From NCBI GenBank assembly GCA_029945425.1, contig JAQSDV010000002.1, positions 1 through 64,000 on the forward strand: 64,000 bases of DNA. The letters run 5' to 3'. The stretch comes from a bacterium. GTDB lineage: Bacteria; Pseudomonadota; Alphaproteobacteria; Micavibrionales; UBA2020. This document shows positions 28,499 through 37,075 of the stretch, piece by piece. The notes under the pieces were generated by a model that had not been told where the DNA came from, ran no database searches, and worked only from the letters and a program-made list of their open reading frames with translations. How positions within the stretch are numbered: the stretch's first letter is position 1; each line of letters starts with the position of its first letter. The position numbers were made by a program, and so were the translations under genes.

Positions 28499-29320
28499 TC
28501 AACCCCCATTTTGGAGTCCACCCTCAATAGGTACATTTCCGGCTAACCGCATGGCAGCGGCGACCGGAGCGCCAGCGTAGGTCGGCGATGCCATGCGGGG
28601 CGCTCTTGCCAGCGGCGCAGGCGGCTTGTAGCCAAGGCTGCTATGCGGGCGGATGTGATTGTAAAGATGCCGCCATTGCGCGGATAGCACCTCCGCCTCC
28701 TTCAGCGAATAGAGAACTTCTGCTTTTAAAAACTCGTCTCTGAACCTGCCGTTGAAGCTTTCGTTATAGCCGTTTTCCCACGGGGAGCCGGGCTCGATGT
28801 AGAGCGTTTTGACGCCGAGCCGTTTCAGCCACGCCCGTATCGGCTTGGCCGTGAACTCGGAGCCGTTGTCGGAGCGGATGTGGTCAGGGATGCCCTTCTC
28901 GATAAACAGGCTTGTCAGCACGTCCATCACGTCATCGGATTTCAGGTTGTAGGCGACGCGCAGCGCAAGGCACTCCCGCGTGTATTCGTCCACCACAGTC
29001 AGAAAGCGGATTTTCGTGCCGTCCAGCAGCCGCTCGGCCACGAAGTCGTAAGCCCAGACGTGGTTCCGCCAGCAGGGCCGCAGCCGGATGCATGAACCGT
29101 CGTTGAGGTACAGACGCCCGCGTTTCTTGTGCCGTGCAGGCACTTTCAGCGCCTCCTGCCGCCAGATGCGTTCCACACGCTTGCGGTTGACGCGCCAGCC
29201 CTCCGCGCGCAGCAAGGCGGTAATCCGCTTGTAGCCATATCTGCCGTATTGCTTTGCCAGCCGGATAATATCCTGCGTCAGGCGTTCTTCGTCCGCCGCA
29301 CGCTTCACCGGCTTGCGCAA
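28499..29320 (-). CDS. IS3-family transposase OrfB (DDE integrase core)
   Basis: 273 residues from the first start codon. The frame is open further upstream to about 29440 and is normally reached by frameshift from orfA. HTH_21 (YGYKRITALLRAEGW) precedes the rve catalytic core. The catalytic acids lie in WAYDFVAE, RSDNGSEF and GYNESFNGRFRDEFL. Together with OrfA it makes the OrfAB transposase. Confidence 0.92.
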   Translation of the reverse strand: MRKPVKRAADEERLTQDIIRLAKQYGRYGYKRITALLRAEGWRVNRKRVERIWRQEALKVPARHKKRGRLYLNDGSCIRLRPCWRNHVWAYDFVAERLLDGTKIRFLTVVDEYTRECLALRVAYNLKSDDVMDVLTSLFIEKGIPDHIRSDNGSEFTAKPIRAWLKRLGVKTLYIEPGSPWENGYNESFNGRFRDEFLKAEVLYSLKEAEVLSAQWRHLYNHIRPHSSLGYKPPAPLARAPRMASPTYAGAPVAAAMRLAGNVPIEGGLQNGG

Positions 29321-29421
29321 GGCTCCGCGGTTGGCGTCGAGTGCCTGACAGGCACGCCGTTCCGATATGCCGAGTTTTTGCTGTGCAAATATGACGGCGT
29401 CACGCCGCCGCCCGGGGCTGG

Positions 29422-29700
29422 TTAGAACTTTCCCGTGGAGACTTCCTTCAGGATCAGGTTATCCAGCGTCAGGTCTGCGACCGCACGCTTGAGCCGGGAG
29501 TTCTCCACTTCCAGCTCCTTCAGGCGCTTCGCCTGGTCCATCTTCATCCCGCCGTAATCCTTGCGCCAGCGGTAGTAGGTATTCCGCGTTACGCCGATCT
29601 CACGGATAACCGTATCCAGCGTCTTGCCATGCGAAAGCATAACCTCCGCCTGCCGCAATAAACCGATGATCTGCTCGGTCGTATAGCTCTTCCTCGCCAT
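29422..29700 (-). CDS. IS3-family transposase OrfA (helix-turn-helix)
   Basis: 92 residues (MARKSYTTEQIIGLLRQAEV...) with the HTH_Tnp_1 domain and a leucine-rich coiled region (LKELEVENSRLKRAVADL). AGGAGG lies eight bases before the ATG. Near its end the heptamer GGGAAAG (minus strand, 29428-29434) fits the X-XXY-YYZ rule for -1 slippage, which would join OrfA to the OrfB frame. Confidence 0.9.
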   Translation of the reverse strand: MARKSYTTEQIIGLLRQAEVMLSHGKTLDTVIREIGVTRNTYYRWRKDYGGMKMDQAKRLKELEVENSRLKRAVADLTLDNLILKEVSTGKF

Positions 29701-29870
29701 TGTAAAAACCTCCTGATAAAGGCAAATTATCCATAGCAGAATCACCATTCCGCTTGGACTCCTTTATAGGGGGCAGGTCACCGTCGATCCGGATCTTATT
29801 CAAGAATAAAATTTTATTGGTATTGTTTACTAATAAATTTTCTTTGTGACACATGACCCTATTTGGCCAA

Positions 29871-30173
29871 CTAGGGTTGACGGGGGGGCAGGTCAATCAT
29901 GCCGATCTTGGTCTTGCCCTTTTCCTGCCAGATGGAAATACGACAGGGAAGCGCCATGTTGATGCCCATATCTTCGGCAAGAACAGCGGCAGCTTGCTGC
30001 GGGCTACAGATTTCAAAAATCTGGCACTCCTGGGCAAAATCAATCACCTTGCTGTTCTACGTGGCTTTCAGATCATACGTATGCAATACGCCAAAGCCGC
30101 TGGCCTTTATGGACGCCTGAAGGTCGGTGGAGGCCTGAATCATCGTTTTGGGTGTATCGGCGATATATTTCAC
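29871..30173 (-). pseudogene. DUF302-family gene with an in-frame amber codon
   Basis: It opens with a GTG start after AGGAG. The frame reads KYIADTPKTMIQASTDLQAS, GFGVLHTYDLKAT, stop, then VIDFAQECQIFEICSPQQAA and ALPCRISIWQEKGKTKIGM. Both halves are in one frame and match DUF302 end to end; only codon 39 (TAG, at 30057-30059) breaks it, where relatives usually have Leu. A single T-to-A change from TTG would explain this. The last residues (DLPPRQP) look replaced. Confidence 0.8.
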
Positions 30174-30316
30174 TTCATTCTCCTGTGTTACAAATCAACG
30201 CATTTTTTTTCGAGAGCAATGTCTATTCGGGGGCTGCACCGACGACATGGAGCTCGACTAACATCTTTTTTTGCCGATAACACAGGCGCAATCTTAAAAA
30301 CGAAATTTGCCTATCA

Positions 30317-30353
30317 AGAAACAGAGCCCTTGAAAGGGCTCTGTTTCTTTTTG
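30317..30353 (+). terminator. Strong hairpin terminator, plus-strand direction
   Basis: gaaacagagccc and gggctctgtttc form a 12-bp stem with loop ttgaaa, followed by TTTTT. No intact plus-strand gene precedes it in 30174-30316, so it probably belonged to a lost gene. It now also insulates the convergent glycosidase gene. Confidence 0.8.
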
Positions 30354-30461
30354 CAGGCAGCATTTAAGTTTTATTTGCAGCAGCCAGAGCCTTCCTTGTG
30401 GCAAAGGCACCGTTAGCTAACAGCATCGGTGGCGTGAAGTACCGTAAATAAAGGAAGCTCT

Positions 30462-31844
30462 TTATAAACTGGGCAGCTTCGGAAGTTTCACCGCTTTCGG
30501 TGCAGCAATGGGTTTTTCAGGCGCGGCAGCATCGAAGCCGAGCTTGTCGAGAGCGGGCCGTATTTCAGGCGCACCCATGAATAGATTCCACAACAGGCCG
30601 GAGCGGTAATTCTCGATCATGACCACAATCGGCCCCTGGTCGATGGCAAGGTGGCTTTTCGCATACCAGTTCTTGCCTTCGTTGAAGGCATCAACAAAGC
30701 CGAAATCACCCCAGATCTTGTCGCCGAGGTCTTCATAGAAATGGCGCAGCGCCTGCATTGAATATTCCGGTGTATAAGGGAAGGACGACAGCGCTGCCGT
30801 CGGCGCGATAACGCCAAGGTCGTTCGCGGGTGAATGGGCGCTATAGCCGTCATGGCTATCGCTCGCCGTCAGGCCCCAGCTGTCCGGGCCATAACCTTTG
30901 TGCCCGAGCGGGTTATTGATGACATGGGCGCGGTTCAGCAGCACATGCGCGCGGTTCTGCTCGAAATAATCCACATGCTCGTCTTTCAGCCCATGCGGAT
31001 TGAGTCCCATGAAGGAATAATGCGTGAAGAACACCGGCCCGCCCAGCGGCGGCCCCAGTGGGAGCTTGATGAAATCGGACGGCTTGCCGTCGATGAAGAT
31101 GCCAGCATAGGTTTCACCGTTCTTGAATTCTTCGCCCTTTGTCCAGCCGTTCACATAAGCTTCGCGCGAGATCGGATGCGTCGGGGATGCAGCGGCAAGC
31201 ACATAAGTGACGAGCGCCTCGTTCCAGCCCTTGACCGGCATATTCATGCCGAAATCATGGTTCTTGCTCCAGTGCCAGTACAGCTTGTCCTCGCCCTTCG
31301 TGTACCAGTCCCACTCGACCGCTTCCCACATCTTGTTGATTTTGTCGATCAGCGGCGCGGCTGCCGGATCGACCTTATAATATTCCCGCGCGGCCAGTAG
31401 GCCCATCATCAGGAACGATGTCTCGACAAGATCTCCGCCGTTATCCATCGGCGTGTAGTTCGGCAGGAAGGGGATAGTCTTGGCTGTCGAGCCGTTGATG
31501 AAATGCGCGAAGGCGCCGTGATAGGTTTCCGCGCCCTCGAGGAAGGTCACGATTTTCTCGATGCGCGCCTGCACATCCGCCTTCGGCAGGAATCTGCGCT
31601 CCGCACCTGCGATCAGCGCCATGATGCCAAAACCTGTGCCGCCCGTCGTCACTGCCTCGCTGCCGTGGTCGTTTTCGGCGAGCGCGTTGTCGCGATCATA
31701 GGCCATGCCGCTGACCGGATGCGCACCCTCCCAGAAAAATTTCAAGGTCTGTTTCTGCACGAGGTCGAGCAGCGCTTCATCCGAAAGACGGGGAGGCGGT
31801 GCTTTTTCGGCAGCGGCGTTGAAGCTGTCTTGGTTCATTTTCAT
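30462..31844 (-). CDS. Glucoamylase-like glycosidase (PF10091 / GH144-type)
   Basis: About 460 residues, no signal peptide. The fold is an (alpha/alpha)6 barrel of the Glycoamylase family: GMAYDRDNALAENDHGSEAV, TGFGIMALIAGAERRF, LVETSFLMMGLLAAREYY and, late, GYSAHSPANDLGVIAPTAALSSFPYTPEYS and GFVDAFNE..NWYAKSHLAIDQGPIVVMIENYR. Relatives cleave beta-1,2-glucans or act on cyclic glucans. Several Met are possible starts; I use MKMNQDS. The gene has core-like GC although it lies inside the island. Confidence 0.85.
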   Translation of the reverse strand: MKMNQDSFNAAAEKAPPPRLSDEALLDLVQKQTLKFFWEGAHPVSGMAYDRDNALAENDHGSEAVTTGGTGFGIMALIAGAERRFLPKADVQARIEKIVTFLEGAETYHGAFAHFINGSTAKTIPFLPNYTPMDNGGDLVETSFLMMGLLAAREYYKVDPAAAPLIDKINKMWEAVEWDWYTKGEDKLYWHWSKNHDFGMNMPVKGWNEALVTYVLAAASPTHPISREAYVNGWTKGEEFKNGETYAGIFIDGKPSDFIKLPLGPPLGGPVFFTHYSFMGLNPHGLKDEHVDYFEQNRAHVLLNRAHVINNPLGHKGYGPDSWGLTASDSHDGYSAHSPANDLGVIAPTAALSSFPYTPEYSMQALRHFYEDLGDKIWGDFGFVDAFNEGKNWYAKSHLAIDQGPIVVMIENYRSGLLWNLFMGAPEIRPALDKLGFDAAAPEKPIAAPKAVKLPKLPSL

Positions 31845-32056
31845 ACACTCTGTTTTTCTAGTTTTGCTGCTATCAATATATACCATAATCACTGTACGCG
31901 GGGAAAAATATTGCTCGGAGAACCAGATACTTAAGCGCAAAGACTATGTCGCAGCGCAGCGTAGATCAGTCGTGGTGTAGCAACCACACATGTGATCTTC
32001 CATTCTCTCAGGTGGACGGTTACAGGCAGGGCGGAATATACGACATATTAAAAAGC

Positions 32057-32371
32057 TTACCGCAAGCGCATACGCAAGTAGAGTGCTGCACGATCATGGA
32101 GGCTATAGCCCTGATGTTTCGCTGCAGCGTTTACCAAATGCCTTACCTGCGCTTTGGAAACGGTATAATCGCCTTGTTGCGTTTCCTGGAGCTCTCGCGG
32201 AATATCTTTAGCTGCTAAATTAAAAAGCGACTTAAGATGTTTAACTGGCAGCTTCACTGTTTTCTCTCCGCGTCGAACAGTGGCGCTCATGTAGCCGATC
32301 AAAACATCATTGTTTTGAAAGGCACTATCTTCAAAATCTTTAAGAGCGACAACTTTATGGGGCTTGGCCAT
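32057..32371 (-). CDS. Uncharacterised 104-residue basic protein
   Basis: AAGGAA precedes the ATG. The product is soluble and basic, with a helical C-terminal half (SKAQVRHLVNAAAKHQGYSL). No family recognised. The gap after it (32372-32725) holds a small hairpin (tccct/aggga near 32625) but no gene I can support. Confidence 0.55.
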   Translation of the reverse strand: MAKPHKVVALKDFEDSAFQNNDVLIGYMSATVRRGEKTVKLPVKHLKSLFNLAAKDIPRELQETQQGDYTVSKAQVRHLVNAAAKHQGYSLHDRAALYLRMRLR

Positions 32372-32725
32372 TGTAATTATTCCTTATGCGGTTCTAAAAA
32401 ACTGACGTGAACTAGAGATGTTTTGGGAATGCGGATAGTAGAACGGGCGAGAAACGAATTACAAATCGGGAAAACCGCCCTGTTCAATAGAAGCACACGG
32501 CCTAGCATGGTTATACAGAAAGCTTATGATATCTGTCAATCCAGATCGCCTATCCATCTGAAACTACATATTTTAGATCGTCAAATAATTGTCGGCATCT
32601 GACGATGCCGAAGTAGTCTATGCTCCCTTAGAGGGAAGGGGCTCAGGCTTCCGGGTGTTTCCCGTTTGAATCACTGCAGCGATTTGATATGAAGGGGCAG
32701 GTCTTAATTTAAAGGATTATCTGCC

Positions 32726-33127
32726 ATGCGCCTTTCTGCGGTTTTTATCGCCATTATATTCACCTTTTCGCTCCAGTCCGCACTTGCCGTCGAGCAGGAA
32801 CGCAGCCATGACGGCGGTAATTTCGCGTTTGACCTGAACGGGAACCAGGCTGGTTGGGTACAGTCTGTTGAAGGCGGTCATGCCACCGGAGAAACCGTCA
32901 CGACCCACACCGGCCTTGGCGCGCAGCCCGAGGCATCCGCGCCGAACGTGAAGACGCAATTGCAGCCCCCGCATGTGGCACCCGTGCATCAGTCGACCTG
33001 TGCTAAACCACCCTGCACGTTGCCCACTGCGAAGCTGAAACCCGCGACCTCGACCAACGCGGGTCTTGCCGGGAAAAAGATAAACGACAATACCGACGAC
33101 GCCGACACGGACAAGAAGCCCGAATAG
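32726..33127 (+). CDS. Exported protein of unknown function
   Basis: 133 residues with a signal peptide (MRLSAVFIAIIFTFSLQSALA). The mature N-terminus (NFAFDLNGNQAGWVQSVEGG) faintly recalls the start of gp19-like phage tail tube proteins, but the rest is low-complexity, Pro- and Thr-rich with two Cys (STCAKPPCTL) and an acidic tail. It is the last gene before attR. Function unknown. Confidence 0.6.
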   Translation: MRLSAVFIAIIFTFSLQSALAVEQERSHDGGNFAFDLNGNQAGWVQSVEGGHATGETVTTHTGLGAQPEASAPNVKTQLQPPHVAPVHQSTCAKPPCTLPTAKLKPATSTNAGLAGKKINDNTDDADTDKKPE

Positions 33128-33319
33128 GTACCGTTCCTAACTGTGTTGATTCTCCTACGATAGAAAAACATTGTTTTCAGCCAAGGCTTTAGCTAATCTC
33201 TTGATGTGTAGTGGGCTGCAGCTTACACAGACAAGCTATCTAGCGCAAAAATTAGCACATATAAAAATTAATCATAAAAATAACAATAAAATCAATAAGA
33301 TATAATTAGTCAATTCCGT

Positions 33320-33366
<47 letters not shown>

Positions 33367-33483
33367 CTTCTCAAGCACTTAGCTTCAGATATATAATCAT
33401 AAATAGACCAAAAAGGCGTGAAAACCCGGACACACACCGGACGCACTTTTTCAGGTCTCTTATGATTTTCAGGTTTTTACCTG

Positions 33484-33790
33484 ATGCAGGCGAGTGTTGG
33501 CGAGACACACCAGACATACACCCAAAATGACATCGAAACGGCCAATGAATCCCACGTGCTGTTGGGTGGCAAGGTCCGCGTTTATAAGCGTGACCGCAGT
33601 ACACGCGCCTTCAGCTCGCCAAGAGTTCGCGGAGGACTGGCATCCGGGGGTTGAGAGGCAAGAAGGTTGCAGGCCTTCGGAAGCATGAGAGAACCTTTAA
33701 AGATGCAACAGACCTGTTCCTTAAGGATAACCCGGTCATCACAGAAAGGTGATCGCAGCAAGAAGTGGGTAAAGATCCGTCAGGTTTCAC
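33484..33790 (+). pseudogene. Decayed second integrase outside attR
   Basis: An ATG at 33484 (118 bp after attR, much as the first integrase starts 137 bp after attL) opens a frame with LLGGKVRVYKRDRSTRA, then stops at 33652. The homology continues through two other frames: EFAEDWH, then LRGKKVAGLRKHERTFKDAT and DLFLKDNPVITER, then GDRSKKWVKIRQ. These match the first integrase (VAEDWYLEMKGK, TFAEASEKF, HRSPKWVQ) in order. At least three frameshifts or stops. The remainder to 34065 holds no gene. Confidence 0.82.
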
Positions 33791-34065
33791 CCGTCAACTC
33801 TCCAGATCATTTCGGTTACGTAGCTTCCTGCTGGCGATCGAGGATAACCACGCCGCACGAGAAAGGCGACTGGCGATGCAAGTGGTGACTTTACCTCAAT
33901 TATTCATCCATTTAGAATTAAAGCTGTTATCGCTTTCGTTAACACCGGATGGCTTGTTAATGATTGCGTTTTTATATACCTTTACCTCAATTTTAAAAGA
34001 GCGTTTACTGTTACGGCCTTTGACAGCTGCGGGGATCTATCTGTAGTGCAAGGAATGCGGAGTTG

Positions 34066-34809
34066 ATGAAAGAATATTTCACGGATAGTAAGCTATTTCG
34101 TTTTTTGTCGGCGATGGGTTTTGCGCCGGCGATTGTTTGTTTCGCTGTGACGATGCCCCTTTTTTTCTTCTGCTGGCTTGCCGAGGAAATGATGGAGGGA
34201 GATACGCATTCATTTGATAGCGCTATTATGCTCGCACTTCGCAAGCCGGATAATTTGGCTGATCCTATAGGGCCGCGCTGGCTGGAAAAGGCTTTCCTTG
34301 ATATTACCACCTTGGGAAGCGGTACGGTTTTGACCTTCCTCACTCTGGCGGTGGCTGGATACTTGGCGGTTAAAAAGCGTTATTACGATATTGTATTTTT
34401 AACAATCTCGGTCGGCGGCGGCGCTCTGCTCGGTAATCTGTTGAAGTTAGGTTTTGGCAGGCCAAGGCCGGAGATGGTCGCCCATCTGGTGAAGGTAAGT
34501 TCCTTGAGTTTTCCAAGCAGCCACGCCATGGCCGCTGCCATCACTTATATCTCGATTGGCGTACTATTTACCCGGCAACAACCAAACTCTGTCCGCGCTT
34601 ATATTTATGCAATTTCCATCGTTATTGCAATTAGTGTTGGCATAAGCCGCGTCTATTTAGGTGTTCATTGGCCGACCGATGTACTGGCAAGCTGGAGCGT
34701 CGGAACCGTATGGATTATTCTATGCTGGCTGTTTTCCAACTGGCTTCGACTGCGCCAAACTTTGCAAAAAGCCGCGACACCCCTCAAACAACCTCCAAAT
34801 CCCCCTTAA
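34066..34809 (+). CDS. PAP2-family membrane phosphatase
   Basis: About 247 residues with six membrane helices. All three phosphatase motifs are present: KLGFGRPRP (near 128), SFPSSHAMAAA (near 148) and SRVYLGVHWPTDVLA (near 194). The likely role is dephosphorylation of undecaprenyl-diphosphate or phosphatidic acid at the periplasmic face. GGAG lies just before the ATG; a TTG three bases upstream is in frame. It is the first core-side gene after the island. Confidence 0.9.
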   Translation: MKEYFTDSKLFRFLSAMGFAPAIVCFAVTMPLFFFCWLAEEMMEGDTHSFDSAIMLALRKPDNLADPIGPRWLEKAFLDITTLGSGTVLTFLTLAVAGYLAVKKRYYDIVFLTISVGGGALLGNLLKLGFGRPRPEMVAHLVKVSSLSFPSSHAMAAAITYISIGVLFTRQQPNSVRAYIYAISIVIAISVGISRVYLGVHWPTDVLASWSVGTVWIILCWLFSNWLRLRQTLQKAATPLKQPPNPP

Positions 34810-34981
34810 GTTTCCATTAAGTTTGAAGGCTTACTTTAAGAAAAACAAAAGCTTTCAGGATAAGCGCCATCTTCGATCATTGGGAGATCGACCGGAAGCT
34901 TCTTCATTTAAGCTCCCTATGGATACCCGCCATCATTTATTTTACGGATACGAAATTTGCCTTGATTATGTGGGCACTGGG

Positions 34982-35704
34982 ATGAAAGCTATGGCATTGC
35001 GAAGCGACAGAACAGGGGCGGTATGGCTTATATTTATCAGCCTTGCCTATGTGCAAAGCGTTCTCTTTCTTCATCACGGCCTCTCGATTGATGCGAAAAT
35101 ATCAAACGCATTTTTCGATTTCACCTGCCAGTCAGAGAATGCGCGAGCGTGCTGGCTATTGGACAAGACCGATAAGCGCCTCACGTTTTTCCTGCATGAC
35201 TTGCCCATTCATATTTTTACCGGACTTGGGATATTCGCCTTGTGCGGATTACTGGCGAGCTTCAAATTCGGCAATTTAAAAAAGTATCGCGAACTGGCCA
35301 TTTTGATATTAGCGGGACTAATATTCGTGCCGGGGACTGTTGCAGTGTTGAAATCCGTGACAGGACATTATTGCCCCGGACAACTGGCTGCATACAAAGG
35401 CATTCTCGGAAAGGCTTCCGGTGTGCGCCCCTATCCCGCCTGCTTTCCTGCCGCATTTCCCGCAGCAGGATTCGGGCTTTTGGTTTTGTATTTTGGTTCT
35501 TCATCTCCCCTATGGCGGCGTGTCGGACTTACTTGCGGGCTGGGTCTAGGGGGGATATCCAGTATTATCCAGATAGCCCGTGGCGAACACTATTTCAGCC
35601 ACTGTATCGCAACCCTCCTGACCGCACTCTTTATCGGCACGGTAGTGTTGACCATTAAAAAATACTTGCAGGTCAGATTAACCGCAACCGGAGAAGCTGG
35701 ATGA
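34982..35704 (+). CDS. PAP2-like membrane protein with altered motifs
   Basis: About 240 residues and six predicted helices. Motif 1 (KSVTGHYCPGQL), motif 2 (PACFPAAFPAAGFG) and motif 3 (ARGEHYFSHCIATLL) follow the spacing of PAP2 enzymes. Motif 2 lacks the usual Ser-Gly-His, having Ala-Ala instead of Gly-His, so catalysis is doubtful; some lipid-A phosphatase relatives vary here. The start is uncertain: ATGs at 34919, 34982 and 34991 are in frame, none with a strong ribosome site. It lies in tandem with the first PAP2 gene. Confidence 0.7.
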   Translation: MKAMALRSDRTGAVWLIFISLAYVQSVLFLHHGLSIDAKISNAFFDFTCQSENARACWLLDKTDKRLTFFLHDLPIHIFTGLGIFALCGLLASFKFGNLKKYRELAILILAGLIFVPGTVAVLKSVTGHYCPGQLAAYKGILGKASGVRPYPACFPAAFPAAGFGLLVLYFGSSSPLWRRVGLTCGLGLGGISSIIQIARGEHYFSHCIATLLTALFIGTVVLTIKKYLQVRLTATGEAG

Positions 35705-35800
35705 TGTTGTGGCTTGAATTGACGCCGTGGTGGTCGCGCCTGTGTCTTTAAATGCGACGACAGCAAGTATGGGTATGCCGCCGCCATTTTGATTTTCGCG

Positions 35801-36421
35801 TCAGGCCGCCAAGGCAGGAGCGGAGTTCTTTGCCGCTTGTCCTGATTGCACCGCCGGCGACGGGGTATTCACCTTCGCGCGGTTCGCGGTGTCGAAAGCG
35901 GTCGAGGCGGAAGCGATTTTAGACACAGCGGCCTGCTGAGGTTCTGGCGCGACGGTCACGGCCATGCCAAGCGCCATTGCCAGCGTTACGCCGCCGGCAG
36001 AGAGCGCGCTGACGGGACGGAAATCATTTTCCATGGCGATTTTGTATTCATCGTACAGCCGAAAGGCAGCCGCCGCCGCGAGAAGGCCCGCGACGCCAAC
36101 GACCGCGAGCAAGGCGACGCCGCCGAGGGCTGCAACGCCGGCAGCAGCAACCGCGCCCGTGCCGGAGGCAATGGCAGACAATGCGGCCATGCTAGCATGC
36201 GCGGCGACGGGGACGAGCGGCAGGACGTAGCTTGCTGCGACGGCAATGGTGCCGATAACTGCGGCGCCCGCAAGGCCGACAAGACCGGAGACGATGCGGT
36301 CCGGCCACCGCGTTTTATGGCGCCGATGCGCCTTATATTCGGGTGTGTACTCAATGAACGGTTTACCGTTGCGGAGGGTAGTGGCATATTTTTTCGGGGC
36401 GGTTTTTTCAGGGGAAGACAT
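35801..36421 (-). CDS. Uncharacterised Ala-rich membrane protein
   Basis: 206 residues. A basic cytosolic N-terminus (KYATTLRNGKPFIEYTPEYK) is followed by hydrophobic, Ala/Gly/Val-rich segments near 60-80, 85-110 and 110-140, a short charged loop (RLYDEYKIAMENDFRP) and one more helix, then a polar Ala-rich tail. AAAGGA precedes the ATG at 36421, so I do not use the longer frame. A distant architectural parallel is the protein at 52581-53786. Family unknown. Confidence 0.7.
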   Translation of the reverse strand: MSSPEKTAPKKYATTLRNGKPFIEYTPEYKAHRRHKTRWPDRIVSGLVGLAGAAVIGTIAVAASYVLPLVPVAAHASMAALSAIASGTGAVAAAGVAALGGVALLAVVGVAGLLAAAAAFRLYDEYKIAMENDFRPVSALSAGGVTLAMALGMAVTVAPEPQQAAVSKIASASTAFDTANRAKVNTPSPAVQSGQAAKNSAPALAA

Positions 36422-36696
36422 GATCGTTCCTTTCACTGGGTAGCGTTGCAACGAAAGATGCCAGGAAAGGGATGCCATACGCGAAAGCGGGGACATGCAA
36501 CAACCCTGAACATCTTAAAAGTTCATGGCTGTTGTGGCAGTCGTACTGTGTTTTTCCAGGTGTGAAACAGGTCTCAAAAACCACGCTGGCACAAGGTGTA
36601 CGCTTGCATTGTTAAAATAGCGCAGATTCGTGATTATGTCAATTAGAGAAAGTGGCCCCGCAACCGAGGATTGCTCTCAAAAAAATGAGGGATTTG

Positions 36697-36969
36697 CTAA
36701 GCCGGACCGCCAAGGAAGGGAACAACGGCGCTCTCGCCAAACGCATCGCGGTAAATTGCGCGGCAATGGGTGCACAGGCGCACGGGGGACAGGCAGTTGT
36801 CGGCCATAACGGCAAAGTCGCGATTGCTGTAGCCGTTGCAGACGGTGCAGATATCGGGCGTCCGGCTGATCATCAGGCGCACTTTCAAATCATACGAGAA
36901 TCCGGGATCGCGCGCATGCAGCGCCTGAAACCAGTTCTGGGAGTACACCTTGTGCTGTTCCTGTTGCAT
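36697..36969 (-). CDS. Small protein with two CxxC motifs (zinc-ribbon-like)
   Basis: About 90 residues from the ATG at 36969, which has GAGG at suitable spacing; the frame extends upstream to 37086. CTVC (near 54) and CTHC (near 76), about 22 residues apart, suggest one structural zinc. Function unknown. Confidence 0.6.
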   Translation of the reverse strand: MQQEQHKVYSQNWFQALHARDPGFSYDLKVRLMISRTPDICTVCNGYSNRDFAVMADNCLSPVRLCTHCRAIYRDAFGESAVVPFLGGPA

Positions 36970-37075
36970 GGCAAACCTCGCGTATTCTTCTGTTATTGTT
37001 AGATAACAAAAGGCCAGCGGCGGGCATTTGTTCCCGTCATAAAAAAACCCGTATGAATCCAATGGCTTTGGAGGC

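Larger units (their letters stand above)
28496..29780 (-). mobile_element. Complete IS3-family insertion sequence
   Basis: About 1,285 bp with orfA and orfB read on the minus strand. The ends are imperfect inverted repeats: tgacctgccccctataaaggagtcca at the 29780 end and tggtcaacccccattttggagtcca at the 28496 end (compare ccccc...ggagtcca). No clear target duplication is visible. OrfA and OrfB are intact, so it could be active. Confidence 0.88.

Noticed and set aside
29871..29896. Possible third IS end (tgacctgcccccc on the minus strand)
   Set aside because: Only about 12 bases match the IS terminus and they are part of the DUF302 frame. Too short to call, though it may explain the odd C-terminus.
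32726..33127. Phage tail-tube (gp19-like) protein
   Set aside because: Only about 20 residues resemble the family; the protein has a signal peptide and low-complexity rest, and no other phage gene is near.
36652..37002. Plus-strand 116-codon frame opposite the CxxC protein
   Set aside because: The minus-strand frame has a ribosome site and paired CxxC motifs; the plus-strand frame has neither.
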